NCBI GenBank assembly: GCA_937870795.1 | Contig: CALMWS010000041.1 | Coordinates: 1-46,114 of the forward strand | Source: an uncultured Bacteroidota bacterium | Lineage (GTDB): Bacteria; Bacteroidota; Bacteroidia; Chitinophagales; Saprospiraceae | Length of the DNA stretch: 46,114 nt | Direction of reading: 5' to 3' | Shown: positions 25,493 through 33,654 of the stretch, in pieces | How the letters are laid out: each line of letters opens with the position of its first letter | Numbering within the stretch: the stretch's first letter is position 1 | Program-made: the position numbers and the translations under genes | The notes under the pieces: model-generated | The model's database searches: none | What the model saw: only the letters and a program-made list of their open reading frames with translations | Told to the model about the DNA's origin: nothing

Positions 25493-26713
25493 TTAGTGAC
25501 AATTCACAAGGAAATTGAAAATGTCTTCCAGGCTGTTAAAAATAACCTCGGTGTTGTCTTCATTTTTCTTAACCTTCACCGGGAATATAAGCTTGTAGCC
25601 CTCTCCATTCGGATTGTATGCATATTGAAGCAATTGATTTTGATTCTGCACATTTACTACCGTACCGGGAACACTTTGTGGTATGGCTTGCACAGGGAAT
25701 AAAACGGTGTAACAGGGTTGCATACCCACACTATCCATGGTGCCAATGGCCAAAATTTGCAATTCATTTACGCTGGGGTCTACAATGGTGAGGCATTCAG
25801 CAAGTAAATTGTCGAGTTCCTGGGCAGAGTTGGCTGTTACTACTTCATTGTCTGAATTGATCAAATGGATTGGATAGACAAAATCAGATACATTGCCCTC
25901 AAGCAAAATCGTAGCAAAGGCCTCACTCGAATTGACCACTTGAGAAGCCCCATTGCCAAGACTCACTGTGATTGGAAACTGGATGGTGTAGCAGCCAATA
26001 TTTTCAAAGTTATCCTCCCAACCGATGATGGTATCACAAGGCATGCCGCCACAGGATATAAGGGCATTAAAAAGTTCATCAATGCTGGCCACAGTTACAT
26101 CTGCACTACCATCTACAGGATCCAGGGTCATAGGAAACACAAAAAAGCACAGCTGTTCGGCAATAGCGGCCAGGAACTCAGTTTCATTGTTAATTGAAAT
26201 AGAAGACCCATCTTCTTTTTTCAGTTGGATTGGGTAAACAAGATTATAACAGGAAGTCTCACCATTGATGAGATAGGCAGGAAAGTTGCCGTTTTCCCAA
26301 CCTCCACTGGGTGTGCAGGATGCGAAAGCTTCTGCTAACTCATCTATGTTGTTGATCTGTGTTGTTACACCTGTGCTGTCAGATATGGTAATTGGATAAA
26401 CATAGTCAACAATGTTATAGGTAGTAGTGGTACTGTCAAATAAAGTGTAGAAGTCAGTGTCATCATTTACCAGATGTTGCCCACCCTGATCATCTTTTAA
26501 TGTAAATGGATATTCAATGGTGAAACAACCCAGATCCAATCCCAAAGCATTGGCAGAAGCTACGGCCCGACTCATCAGGTCATTGATTACTTTTACTTTT
26601 GGCAGGGGTGTTTCTTCTTTGGTAAGGTTGCTGTCGATATTGTCCTTGTTGCAGGAAACCATAATCATGGCGAGTGCAAGCAGTAAAAAGCTGATTAAAC
26701 CAGTTTTTTTCAT
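25493..26713 (-). CDS. Lipoprotein with four cysteine-bracketed double repeats, unknown family
   Basis: The start at 26713 gives a lipoprotein signal (MKKTGLISFLLLALAMIMVSC, lipid Cys C21); the longer frame adds leader residues. The 406-residue chain contains eight short repeats, each with an aromatic-Pro-hydrophobic strand (prolines at 69, 107, 161, 194, 247, 281, 340 and 378). They form four doublets: spacing is 33-38 within a doublet and 53-59 between doublets. Each doublet opens with a Cys (63, 155, 241, 334; for example CYTIQFPI) and closes with a Cys (133, 221, 307, 405; for example LFNALISC), suggesting one disulfide per module. I do not recognise the family. It leads an operon with an ECF sigma factor and its putative membrane partner, so it may be a sensed or surface-exposed component. 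Confidence 0.8.
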   Translation of the reverse strand: MKKTGLISFLLLALAMIMVSCNKDNIDSNLTKEETPLPKVKVINDLMSRAVASANALGLDLGCFTIEYPFTLKDDQGGQHLVNDDTDFYTLFDSTTTTYNIVDYVYPITISDSTGVTTQINNIDELAEAFASCTPSGGWENGNFPAYLINGETSCYNLVYPIQLKKEDGSSISINNETEFLAAIAEQLCFFVFPMTLDPVDGSADVTVASIDELFNALISCGGMPCDTIIGWEDNFENIGCYTIQFPITVSLGNGASQVVNSSEAFATILLEGNVSDFVYPIHLINSDNEVVTANSAQELDNLLAECLTIVDPSVNELQILAIGTMDSVGMQPCYTVLFPVQAIPQSVPGTVVNVQNQNQLLQYAYNPNGEGYKLIFPVKVKKNEDNTEVIFNSLEDIFNFLVNCH

Positions 26714-27025
26714 GTTGTAATTTTTGTATTGTGAAAAGTTGATAATAACATCAACAGCGCTGTTGTAAATGGATATTCGCAAATAGGAATCAAAACGTTG
26801 CACCAGCCGCAAAAAAAATTATAAATGCAAGGAACTTTTTTCAAAATGTATCATATCATTATGAAAATGAGTATTATATATAATTAAATTAGTGTAAATT
26901 ATTGTCAATTCCAGAATAAATAAATTCGTGACACATAGCAAAATCCTTCATGATACATTTATCACTTACTCGAGGCAAGCAATATTGCTAAGCATGCCTG
27001 AAGGCAATATAAATTGCAACTAAGA
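26714..27025. other. Intergenic region upstream of the repeat lipoprotein gene with two palindromes
   Basis: This 312-bp AT-rich stretch holds no convincing gene. CAACAGCGCTGTTG at 26752-26765 is a perfect 14-bp palindrome 39 nt before the lipoprotein start, a possible operator. AGCAATATTGCT at 26978-26989 is a second palindrome, lying just after the tryptophanase gene on its transcribed side; it lacks a clear T-tract, so it is a doubtful terminator. Confidence 0.4.
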
Positions 27026-28396
27026 CTAAACTGGCTTAAGTTTAGCTGTAAAATGCCTGAGCATGGGGGCTTCTTCTACAATGCGCATGCCTTTATACGT
27101 TTTTCTTTTTTGGAAAACAGATATGATCACTTCAGCCACATAATCAATATGGCTTTGAGTATATACCCTTCTTGGAATGGCAAGCCTTACCAATTCAAGT
27201 GTCGATGGCACCAGACTGCCCGTTTCATTGTATTTGCCAAACATCAAAGAACCAATTTCTACACAGCGTACCCCTCCTTCCAAATACAAGGCACATACCA
27301 GTGCCTGCCCGGGATATTGGTCTACCGGTATGTGGTCCATCAAGGCTTTGGCATCCAGATAAACCGCATGACCTCCTGCGGGGACCATTACAGGCACACC
27401 TGCTGCTACAAGTTTTTCGGTAAGGTATTCCATACTTCTTACCCGATATTGAAGATAATGTTCATCCAACACTTCTTCAAGACCAATGGCTATGGCCTCC
27501 AGATCCCTGCCGGCCAACCCTCCGTAAGTAGGAAAGCCCTCTGTGATGACCAAAAGGTTTCTGCATTGTGTTGCCAATTGAGTATCGTTTAAAGCTAAAA
27601 AACCGCCAATATTGGCAAAGGCATCTTTTTTGGCACTCATTGTACAGCCATCAGCCAGAGAAAACATCTCGTGGGCTATGGATTTGACTGTTCTGCTTTC
27701 AAATCCTTCTTCTCTTGTTTTGATGAACCAGGCATTCTCTGCAAACCTGCAGGCATCGATGTAAAACAATATCTGATTCTCTTTGCATATCCTGCTAACT
27801 TCCCGGATGTTTTGCATGGAAACAGGCTGGCCACCTCCGGAATTGTTGGTAACGGTCATAATGACCATGGCTATATTTTCTTTTCCCCGGTCGGTAATGG
27901 TTTTTTGCAATGCATCCACATCCATATTTCCTTTAAATGGGGCCGGTATATTAGGGTGTTTCCCTTCTTCACATACCAGGTCTATGCCCTCAGCACCCGA
28001 AAATTCTATGTTCGCACGCGTTGTATCAAAAAGGGTATTGCTGATAAAGATTTTTCCTTTACCCCCCGTTATGCTAAATAGAATTTTTTCCGATGCTCTT
28101 CCCTGGTGGGTGGGTATGATGAAAGACATACCCGTTAGATCTTTAACGGTCTTTTCAAATCTGAAAAAACTTGGACTCCCTGCATACGATTCATCCCCTC
28201 TCATGATGCCTGCCCATTGTTCACTGCTCATGGCGCTGGTACCACTGTCGGTGAGCAAATCAATAATCACATCATCTGAGTGAAGCAAAAAAGGGTTATA
28301 ATAAGCTGCTTTTAAAAACTCTTCTCGCTGCGACGGGCTCGTAAAATGGATGGGTTCAACGGATTTAATCCTGAAGGGTTCAATGATGGTTTTCAT
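27026..28396 (-). CDS. tnaA: Tryptophanase (tryptophan indole-lyase)
   Basis: The 456-residue PLP enzyme aligns along its whole length with tryptophanase and tyrosine phenol-lyase. PLP lysine is K257 in MSAKKDA; other family segments are IDLLTDSGT, IPTHQGR, DACRFAENAWFIK and EGFPTYGGLAGRDLE. At the positions that separate the two enzymes (124, 381 and 448 in tyrosine phenol-lyase: Thr, Arg, Phe) it has D124, I381 and H448, as tryptophanases do, so I call it tryptophanase. It would convert L-tryptophan to indole, pyruvate and ammonia in the cytoplasm. No tnaC-like leader or tryptophan permease gene is adjacent; it is a lone gene. Confidence 0.9.
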   Translation of the reverse strand: MKTIIEPFRIKSVEPIHFTSPSQREEFLKAAYYNPFLLHSDDVIIDLLTDSGTSAMSSEQWAGIMRGDESYAGSPSFFRFEKTVKDLTGMSFIIPTHQGRASEKILFSITGGKGKIFISNTLFDTTRANIEFSGAEGIDLVCEEGKHPNIPAPFKGNMDVDALQKTITDRGKENIAMVIMTVTNNSGGGQPVSMQNIREVSRICKENQILFYIDACRFAENAWFIKTREEGFESRTVKSIAHEMFSLADGCTMSAKKDAFANIGGFLALNDTQLATQCRNLLVITEGFPTYGGLAGRDLEAIAIGLEEVLDEHYLQYRVRSMEYLTEKLVAAGVPVMVPAGGHAVYLDAKALMDHIPVDQYPGQALVCALYLEGGVRCVEIGSLMFGKYNETGSLVPSTLELVRLAIPRRVYTQSHIDYVAEVIISVFQKRKTYKGMRIVEEAPMLRHFTAKLKPV

Positions 28397-28522
28397 GTTA
28401 CTGGATTGTATATCAAAAAATAAAGTTTCAATGAGGCAATGTCTTGACTCAACTTGGCTTTCTAATGATATTTTTCCAGATGTTCACGGGCGCAAAATAA
28501 AGTATTATCGCCCTAAAAAGGG

Positions 28523-28552
28523 ATGACGACAAGCTGATCTGGCTGTCGTCAT
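28523..28552 (-). terminator. Terminator of the MuiA-like gene
   Basis: ATGACGACA (28523-28531) and TGTCGTCAT (28544-28552) form a perfect 9-bp stem. On the minus strand it follows the MuiA-like gene's stop by about 20 nt and is followed by CCCTTTTTAGGG, which supplies the T-tract. Confidence 0.65.
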
Positions 28553-28571
28553 TCAATGATTTAAATCATTA

Positions 28572-30164
28572 CTACAAATTGACTGACTGATCTTTAGGAA
28601 TCTTGACCTTATAAGCCAGCTTCTTTTTGATCTGTTCTCCAGGTTTTAAGGTCAATTTCCACTCCACAACTCCGGTCTCTTTATTCAATGAGCCACCGGA
28701 AAGTTCATCTACTTCAACTTCCATTTCATCGACTGTACTCAGTGGAACCTGATCGATGAGGGTCACCTCAATTGCCGCGGTTTTATTATTTTTTAAACTC
28801 AATTCCCAACCTTTCTGTATCTGTTTTTTGGATGACAGGAAAGATGTTTTCTGGTATTCTTTCACTTTTTCACGTTTGGCGGCTACTGCGATGTCAGGAC
28901 CCAATGACAACGAGAGGGTGTCTGATACTTCGCTCATATTCAGGTAGGTGTCTCCCAAATAGGTGTCTTCCACGAATAGTTTAACAGCGCCTGATGACAA
29001 ATTGTATTGATCCCACTCCGTAATTTCGGCCAATAAGTATACCTTATTATCGAGTTTTGGCACAGCTTTATAGCGGTATTTGGCAGGTATTTCGTACGAT
29101 TTCAGATGAACTTCGTGCAGATTGTTGTCTGCAGGAATACTGGTTTTGTCAGCGAGGGTATATTCAGTAAAAGTGAGATTTTCTCTGGCACTGGCTTCAG
29201 GCAAAACGGCTACTTCGTCTAACATAGCCTCTTCTTTTGCCGGACGGACATTGGATCGCACCTGAGCCGATGCAGCACCAAGGGCATAGTTGTTTTTTTG
29301 ATAAATGGGATTAAAATATAAGAACCATGGGCTAATTACGGGTGCAACAGTATTGTATGATGGGTCTCCGGTAGTAAGTGCCATGTTGACCTGTTTCCAA
29401 TCTTCCCCGGTATACTGGTTGATTTTTGCTTTTTGAACCAGGTTCATAGGAGCTGCCAGTCCTACAACCCTTGCCTCAAAATGGGTGCTCCAGGAAGCCC
29501 TCGCATCAAAATAAATGAGCTTGAGGTTAGCCTCACCCGATGTAGGGGCATAAATATCTACAACTACCTCACCCGTATGACGATTTGCATTGGATTGGGT
29601 CCATTCATTGATTTGCGCCTGGATTTTGCCAATTTCTTTGTAATTTTCTTCCTGTCTTCGTTTGCTGTCCAATAATTTTTGCTTGACTTCCAGCAAACGA
29701 ATCCTGTACATATCAGCCATGGCTGTCAATTGGGCTGCAGTAACGCCGGTAGTTTCAGCCCCCAGTTTTTTATTGGCCTGGATCAGTCCTTCCTCTTCTT
29801 TCCAGGTATCATAGATCAATTGCTCATTTTCAGCTTTTTCCTGGAGGGTTTTTAATTGCTTTTGTAATGAAGCATACTCAGGACTAGCGCTAAAATCCTG
29901 AATATGGTTGTCGCGATAACTTACTCCGTTAATTACCGACTTGCCTGAAAGACTCACCCGGATTGATGCTACGTCAAAGCCTGCGGGCAAATCGCCCAAT
30001 ACCACTGTGTTTTCTCCCTGTTTGAGTGTGAGGTTGGCCTTTCTGACCAATTGGGCTCCGTTGCGAAATAAGGTAACGCTTTCAATTCTGGATGGCAAAG
30101 TGTTGCCTGCCATCATTTCAAAGGTTAGAAAACAAATAAATGCAAGAATGGAAACTCGTTTCAT
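28572..30164 (-). CDS. MuiA-like protein (DUF4140/DUF4139)
   Basis: The 530-residue protein has a signal peptide (about 1-19, ending FEMMA) followed by an N-terminal DUF4140 domain (LPSRIESVTLFRNGAQLVRK, about 24-120). A coiled-coil-like stretch follows at about 95-195 (EYASLQKQLKTLQEKAENEQ, VKQKLLDSKRRQEENYKEIG), then DUF4139 (about 200-528), with typical WSTHFEARVVGLAAPMNLVQ, YTGEDWKQVNMALTTGDPS and the closing VEWKLTLKPGEQIKKKLAYK. Relatives are annotated as mucoidy inhibitor MuiA, but the biochemical role is unknown. Periplasmic location is likely. It is a single gene, divergent from a small lipoprotein gene. Confidence 0.9.
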   Translation of the reverse strand: MKRVSILAFICFLTFEMMAGNTLPSRIESVTLFRNGAQLVRKANLTLKQGENTVVLGDLPAGFDVASIRVSLSGKSVINGVSYRDNHIQDFSASPEYASLQKQLKTLQEKAENEQLIYDTWKEEEGLIQANKKLGAETTGVTAAQLTAMADMYRIRLLEVKQKLLDSKRRQEENYKEIGKIQAQINEWTQSNANRHTGEVVVDIYAPTSGEANLKLIYFDARASWSTHFEARVVGLAAPMNLVQKAKINQYTGEDWKQVNMALTTGDPSYNTVAPVISPWFLYFNPIYQKNNYALGAASAQVRSNVRPAKEEAMLDEVAVLPEASARENLTFTEYTLADKTSIPADNNLHEVHLKSYEIPAKYRYKAVPKLDNKVYLLAEITEWDQYNLSSGAVKLFVEDTYLGDTYLNMSEVSDTLSLSLGPDIAVAAKREKVKEYQKTSFLSSKKQIQKGWELSLKNNKTAAIEVTLIDQVPLSTVDEMEVEVDELSGGSLNKETGVVEWKLTLKPGEQIKKKLAYKVKIPKDQSVNL

Positions 30165-30314
30165 ACTAAGGTCTTTTCATAATAACGATGGCAACTTTGT
30201 GCTGTTGTTTAAATATTTGTTAATGGTTTTATTTATTACCCCGACTTTGGAAACTAAAAAAAATGATTGCACCCAACCCAACAAGCTTCTTCATCGTTAT
30301 TAAAATAAAAAAAT

Positions 30315-30707
30315 ATGCGCTTTCTTTTAGGTATTTGCCTGCTGCTGCTGATTTCATGTTCAAAACGCGACGAAGATTCATGTAACTCCCAGGGCTTTGA
30401 GGGCAGCTGGGTATGGGACAAATCTGTAGGCGGCATTGGTGGTTGGACAGACACGCCTCAATCCACAGGCAAATCCATCAGATTGGAAATTGATGACCTT
30501 ACTTTTAAATGGATCGAAAATGAGACATTAAAAATAAATCAACAGTACGACTTCAATCTGTCGGATAAACCCATATTTGGCACAGAGGAAAAAACCTATG
30601 TTGCCCTCAGCGATGGCACCAACTTCTCCGTGGAATTAAAAGGAGACAGTTTGGTGTTGATAGATTGGTGCTATGATTGTTACTACCACCACTTTCACCG
30701 AAAATAA
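30315..30707 (+). CDS. Small lipoprotein of unknown function
   Basis: The 130-residue protein begins with a lipoprotein signal (MRFLLGICLLLLISCSKRDE, lipid Cys C15). The mature part has short strands (GSWVWDKSV, GKSIRLEIDDLTFKWIE, YVALSDGTNFSVELKGDSLVLID) like the small lipocalin-type lipoproteins of Bacteroidota, and ends with a Cys/Tyr/His cluster (WCYDCYYHHFH). I can name no family. It is a single gene, convergent with the redoxin gene. Confidence 0.75.
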   Translation: MRFLLGICLLLLISCSKRDEDSCNSQGFEGSWVWDKSVGGIGGWTDTPQSTGKSIRLEIDDLTFKWIENETLKINQQYDFNLSDKPIFGTEEKTYVALSDGTNFSVELKGDSLVLIDWCYDCYYHHFHRK

Positions 30708-30748
30708 TATTGTGGTTTTCATTGGAACCCTTCCAGTGATATCTCTCA

Positions 30749-31309
30749 TTACTCAGTTTTCCACTTAATGTTGCACCCACCTGATGGATACTGGGGTTCA
30801 GGCGCGGTTTGCTTGGCTAAAAGGGCGTCTATAGCCATTCGAAGGTCATTTCCAGTCAGGGGCTTGTCATTTTTGGGCCTGGAATCATCCAGTCTGCCTC
30901 TATAATAGAGTTTGTTTTGTGCATCAAACAGGTAGATATCTGGTGTACATGCAGCGTCGTATGCTTTGGCAACATCCTGCTGCTCATCGTATAGATAAGG
31001 AAATGGATATTGTAATACACGGGCCACGATCGACATTTTATCGGGTGCATCATCTGGATATTTTTCAGCATCATTGGATGAAATAGCCACAAAACCTATG
31101 CCCTTTTTCAAGTATTCATTGGCTATTGAAACCAATGTAGAATTTACGTGAATGACATAAGGGCAATGATTGCACAAAAACAAAACTACCGTGCCATTTT
31201 CTCCTTTAATATCATTAAAACTTAGTGATTTGCCACTCATAGTGTCTGGTAGCATAAAGTCGGGTGCTGTTGTGCCCAATGGCAGGAGGTTTGATTCAGT
31301 AAATGCCAT
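30749..31309 (-). CDS. Thioredoxin-fold protein (AhpC/TSA-Redoxin type)
   Basis: The 186-residue protein lacks a signal peptide and shows the redoxin start PLGTTAPDFMLPDTMSGKSL, a two-cysteine site C46-NH-C49 in VVLFLCNHCPYVIHV, and cis-Pro region DAACTPDIYLFD. The motif CNHCPYV marks a thioredoxin-family subgroup common in bacteria whose partners are not well defined. It probably reduces or oxidises thiols in the cytoplasm. C119-TPD is a possible third reactive cysteine. The gene stands alone on the minus strand. Confidence 0.9.
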   Translation of the reverse strand: MAFTESNLLPLGTTAPDFMLPDTMSGKSLSFNDIKGENGTVVLFLCNHCPYVIHVNSTLVSIANEYLKKGIGFVAISSNDAEKYPDDAPDKMSIVARVLQYPFPYLYDEQQDVAKAYDAACTPDIYLFDAQNKLYYRGRLDDSRPKNDKPLTGNDLRMAIDALLAKQTAPEPQYPSGGCNIKWKTE

Positions 31310-31444
31310 AAAACTTGTTTTTGTAAATATCCAAAAAGAGGGTAAATTTAGTCATTATATTGGGATCTGGTGGCCTGGCAGTTTGGTGGATGAATGCAGG
31401 AGGCCCATTGGGTCATAATTACGTTATCAAATTAATTAGTTACA

Positions 31445-31936
31445 ATGGCTAAATGGTGGATGGTATTTTTTTTGATCACAGGATATGCAGCTACTTCGCC
31501 AGCTCAGGAATTTCTCCAGATTGAAGTTCAAAATGATCCGGAGACCATCAAATATGGCCTGGGTCAAAAAATTGTTATCAAGACAAAACAAAACGATGAA
31601 TGGCAAGCCATCGTTTTGCGCAAATTTATTTATGAAACCGGCACAATTCTCTATGATCAGGGCATGTTGCAGGTTGAAGACATTGTGGCCATCAGAGAAA
31701 CAAGACCCGGTGTAGGAGCGTTATCGGTAGCCTTGACAACATTTGGAGGAGCTTGGTTGGCTTATGGGCTGATCAGTCAGGGACTTGACAATAAAGCAGA
31801 ATTTGGCACCAAGGAGATTGTCATTGGTGTGGCTGCCCTGGCTACAGGGTGGGGGGTCAAAAAAGCATTTTATAAGAGAGATTTTCACATGGGCAAAAGG
31901 TACAGACTTCGTTTGATGGATATGCGTATGAAATGA
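31445..31936 (+). CDS. Secreted or membrane protein of unknown function
   Basis: The 163-residue protein has a signal peptide (about 1-20, ending TSPAQ), a beta-rich region (PETIKYGLGQKIVIKTKQND, FIYETGTILYDQGMLQVEDI) and two hydrophobic segments at about 91-112 and 124-141 rich in Gly and Ala. The C-terminus is basic (FYKRDFHMGKRYRLRLMDMR). No family is recognised. Its stop codon directly abuts that of the convergent recX gene, with no room for separate terminators. Confidence 0.75.
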   Translation: MAKWWMVFFLITGYAATSPAQEFLQIEVQNDPETIKYGLGQKIVIKTKQNDEWQAIVLRKFIYETGTILYDQGMLQVEDIVAIRETRPGVGALSVALTTFGGAWLAYGLISQGLDNKAEFGTKEIVIGVAALATGWGVKKAFYKRDFHMGKRYRLRLMDMRMK

Positions 31937-32413
31937 TTATTTATCATCCAATATTTCTGCCATGCATTTTTGAATTTCACCGGCTTCAAATCCCTTTTGG
32001 GCCAGATAGTTGTAGAGTTTTTGTTTAAGTTCAAGACCTGATGCTGAAATGAGTTCCTTTTTTTTAAGCATAGTTTTTTTTAGCAGATATTCATAGGCGT
32101 CCTCTTCAATGGTTGCCAGCGACTTTTGTATGTTGTAAGAGGAAATTTTATGCTGTTTGAGGCCTTGAAGTATCTTGTTTCTGCCCCAGCCATTGATTTT
32201 AAATTTACCACTTACATAGGCCTTGGCAAATCGCAACTCGTTGATGAAGTTTTCGGTTATCAGTTCTGAAATGATCCGATCTACTTCATCTCCGTAGATT
32301 CCACGTTCTATTAGCTTTGTTTTCACTTCTTCGTGCGATCGTTCCTGAATAGCACACCACCGCTTCAATTCAGTGAGTGCCTGATCTGGCGTCCACCTGT
32401 TTTTTTTAATCAC
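31937..32413 (-). CDS. recX: RecX family regulatory protein
   Basis: The 158-residue protein has the three-helix repeat pattern of RecX: ALTELKRWCAIQERSHEEVKT near the start, GIYGDEVDRIISELITENFI followed by ELRFAKAYVSGKFKINGWGRN, and a C-terminal repeat ending AQKGFEAGEIQKCMAEIL. RecX binds RecA filaments and restrains recombination and SOS activity. The recA gene is not in this window; separation of the two is common in Bacteroidota. The gene is divergent from the DinB-like gene, with 53 bp between. Confidence 0.93.
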   Translation of the reverse strand: MIKKNRWTPDQALTELKRWCAIQERSHEEVKTKLIERGIYGDEVDRIISELITENFINELRFAKAYVSGKFKINGWGRNKILQGLKQHKISSYNIQKSLATIEEDAYEYLLKKTMLKKKELISASGLELKQKLYNYLAQKGFEAGEIQKCMAEILDDK

Positions 32414-32466
32414 GTAAGAATGGATTTATATTTTGATAAATGTAATAGATTTACTGCAAAAATCAG

Positions 32467-32988
32467 ATGAAAAAGTCACAGATCGATCTGGCACCCAATT
32501 ATTTTGACCGTTATATTCAAAAAATTCCGGACATAAGCTGGAGAGAAGCAATGAGAACCTATGGTCCTGAGCTCTATGAAAGAGCCATCAATATTTTTTT
32601 AGAAATTGGTGACCGCGTTTACGATGAACAAAAATGGACAATCAAACAAATCTTGCAACACGTGATAGATACCGAAAGAATTATGTTTTATCGGGCACTG
32701 AGCTTTGCAAGAAGAGACGCCGGCCCACTGCCTGGCTTTGACGAAAATCTTTTTGCCGATCATGCCGATGTAAGCCACAGATCTTTGCACAACATCATGG
32801 ACGAATACAAAATCGTAAGGCAATCAGGAATGGTCATGTTTGAGTCATTTAATGAACAGGATTTGATGGCCAAAGGCAGTGCCAACCAGATTGAACTTTC
32901 TACCCTTTCTATTGCCTTTATTGTGGCGGGCCATGCTGTGCACCACATGGAAGTAATCAGAGATCGTTACTTCCCATTGGTACGTTAA
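32467..32988 (+). CDS. DinB-like four-helix-bundle protein
   Basis: The 173-residue protein fits the DinB/YfiT fold: a first helix with metal-ligand candidate H65 in ILQHVIDTERIMFYRALSFA, and a last helix with H156 and H160 in AGHAVHHMEVIRDRYFP. These proteins are metal-dependent, and some are thiol transferases, but most have no known substrate. The next gene starts 2 nt after its stop, so the two are co-transcribed with a methyltransferase. Confidence 0.9.
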   Translation: MKKSQIDLAPNYFDRYIQKIPDISWREAMRTYGPELYERAINIFLEIGDRVYDEQKWTIKQILQHVIDTERIMFYRALSFARRDAGPLPGFDENLFADHADVSHRSLHNIMDEYKIVRQSGMVMFESFNEQDLMAKGSANQIELSTLSIAFIVAGHAVHHMEVIRDRYFPLVR

Positions 32989-32989
32989 T

Positions 32990-33649
32990 ATGTCGGTTTA
33001 TAAAGAAGAAAAAATAACGCTTTCACTTGAAGGAATGACTTTTGACCTGCTTCAGATTGCCAACATTGATGAGGTGTTTGATGCGTTGATTGCCCTTCCT
33101 GATGCCCATGTTGACAAAGCGGATGAGCGCATCCCATATTGGACAGAAATATGGCCTTCTGCCTTGGCTTTGTCGGTCTTTATTTTAAATAATAAGGATC
33201 GGGTGAAAGGAAAAACGGTATTGGAATTGGGTGCAGGGATGGGCTTGCCTTCTTTGGTTGCAGCTTCATATACTTCTGCTGTGGTTTGTAGTGACTATCT
33301 CACCGATGCGCTTATTTTTGCAAAAAAGAATGCAGAGCTCAATGGCATTTTGTCGATCAGGTATGAATGTATTGATTGGCGATCCTATAACTCAGATCAG
33401 CGATACGAGCTTATCCTTGCTTCAGACATAGCCTATGAAAAGCGTTTTTTTGAGGATTTACCGGGCAGTCTGAAAAAAATGATGCAACCTAATAGCGAGG
33501 TATGGCTCTCTGAGCCCGGCAGGCATTTCACGGCTCCATTTATTCTGGATTTGAAAAATCATTTTGATATAAAAAGTTATCCCCTTCCACAAACATGGAG
33601 GGGGACAACTTTTCAAACCTCAGTTCATGTACTGAAGTTGTATACTTAA
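32990..33649 (+). CDS. SAM-dependent methyltransferase, protein-lysine type (METTL family-like)
   Basis: The 219-residue protein has the entrance IPYWTEIWPSALALSVFI and SAM motif I LELGAGMGLPS (78-88), with D102 in VVCSDYLTDAL and the acidic motif LASDIAYEKRFF. PYWTEIWPSA upstream of motif I is characteristic of the protein-lysine methyltransferase group (EEF1A/calmodulin-type, PF10294). A protein target is likely but not identified; it might act on a ribosomal or translation factor. It is translationally linked to the DinB-like gene (1-nt gap) and ends 5 nt before the convergent S46 peptidase gene. Confidence 0.85.
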   Translation: MSVYKEEKITLSLEGMTFDLLQIANIDEVFDALIALPDAHVDKADERIPYWTEIWPSALALSVFILNNKDRVKGKTVLELGAGMGLPSLVAASYTSAVVCSDYLTDALIFAKKNAELNGILSIRYECIDWRSYNSDQRYELILASDIAYEKRFFEDLPGSLKKMMQPNSEVWLSEPGRHFTAPFILDLKNHFDIKSYPLPQTWRGTTFQTSVHVLKLYT

Positions 33650-33654
33650 TTGTT

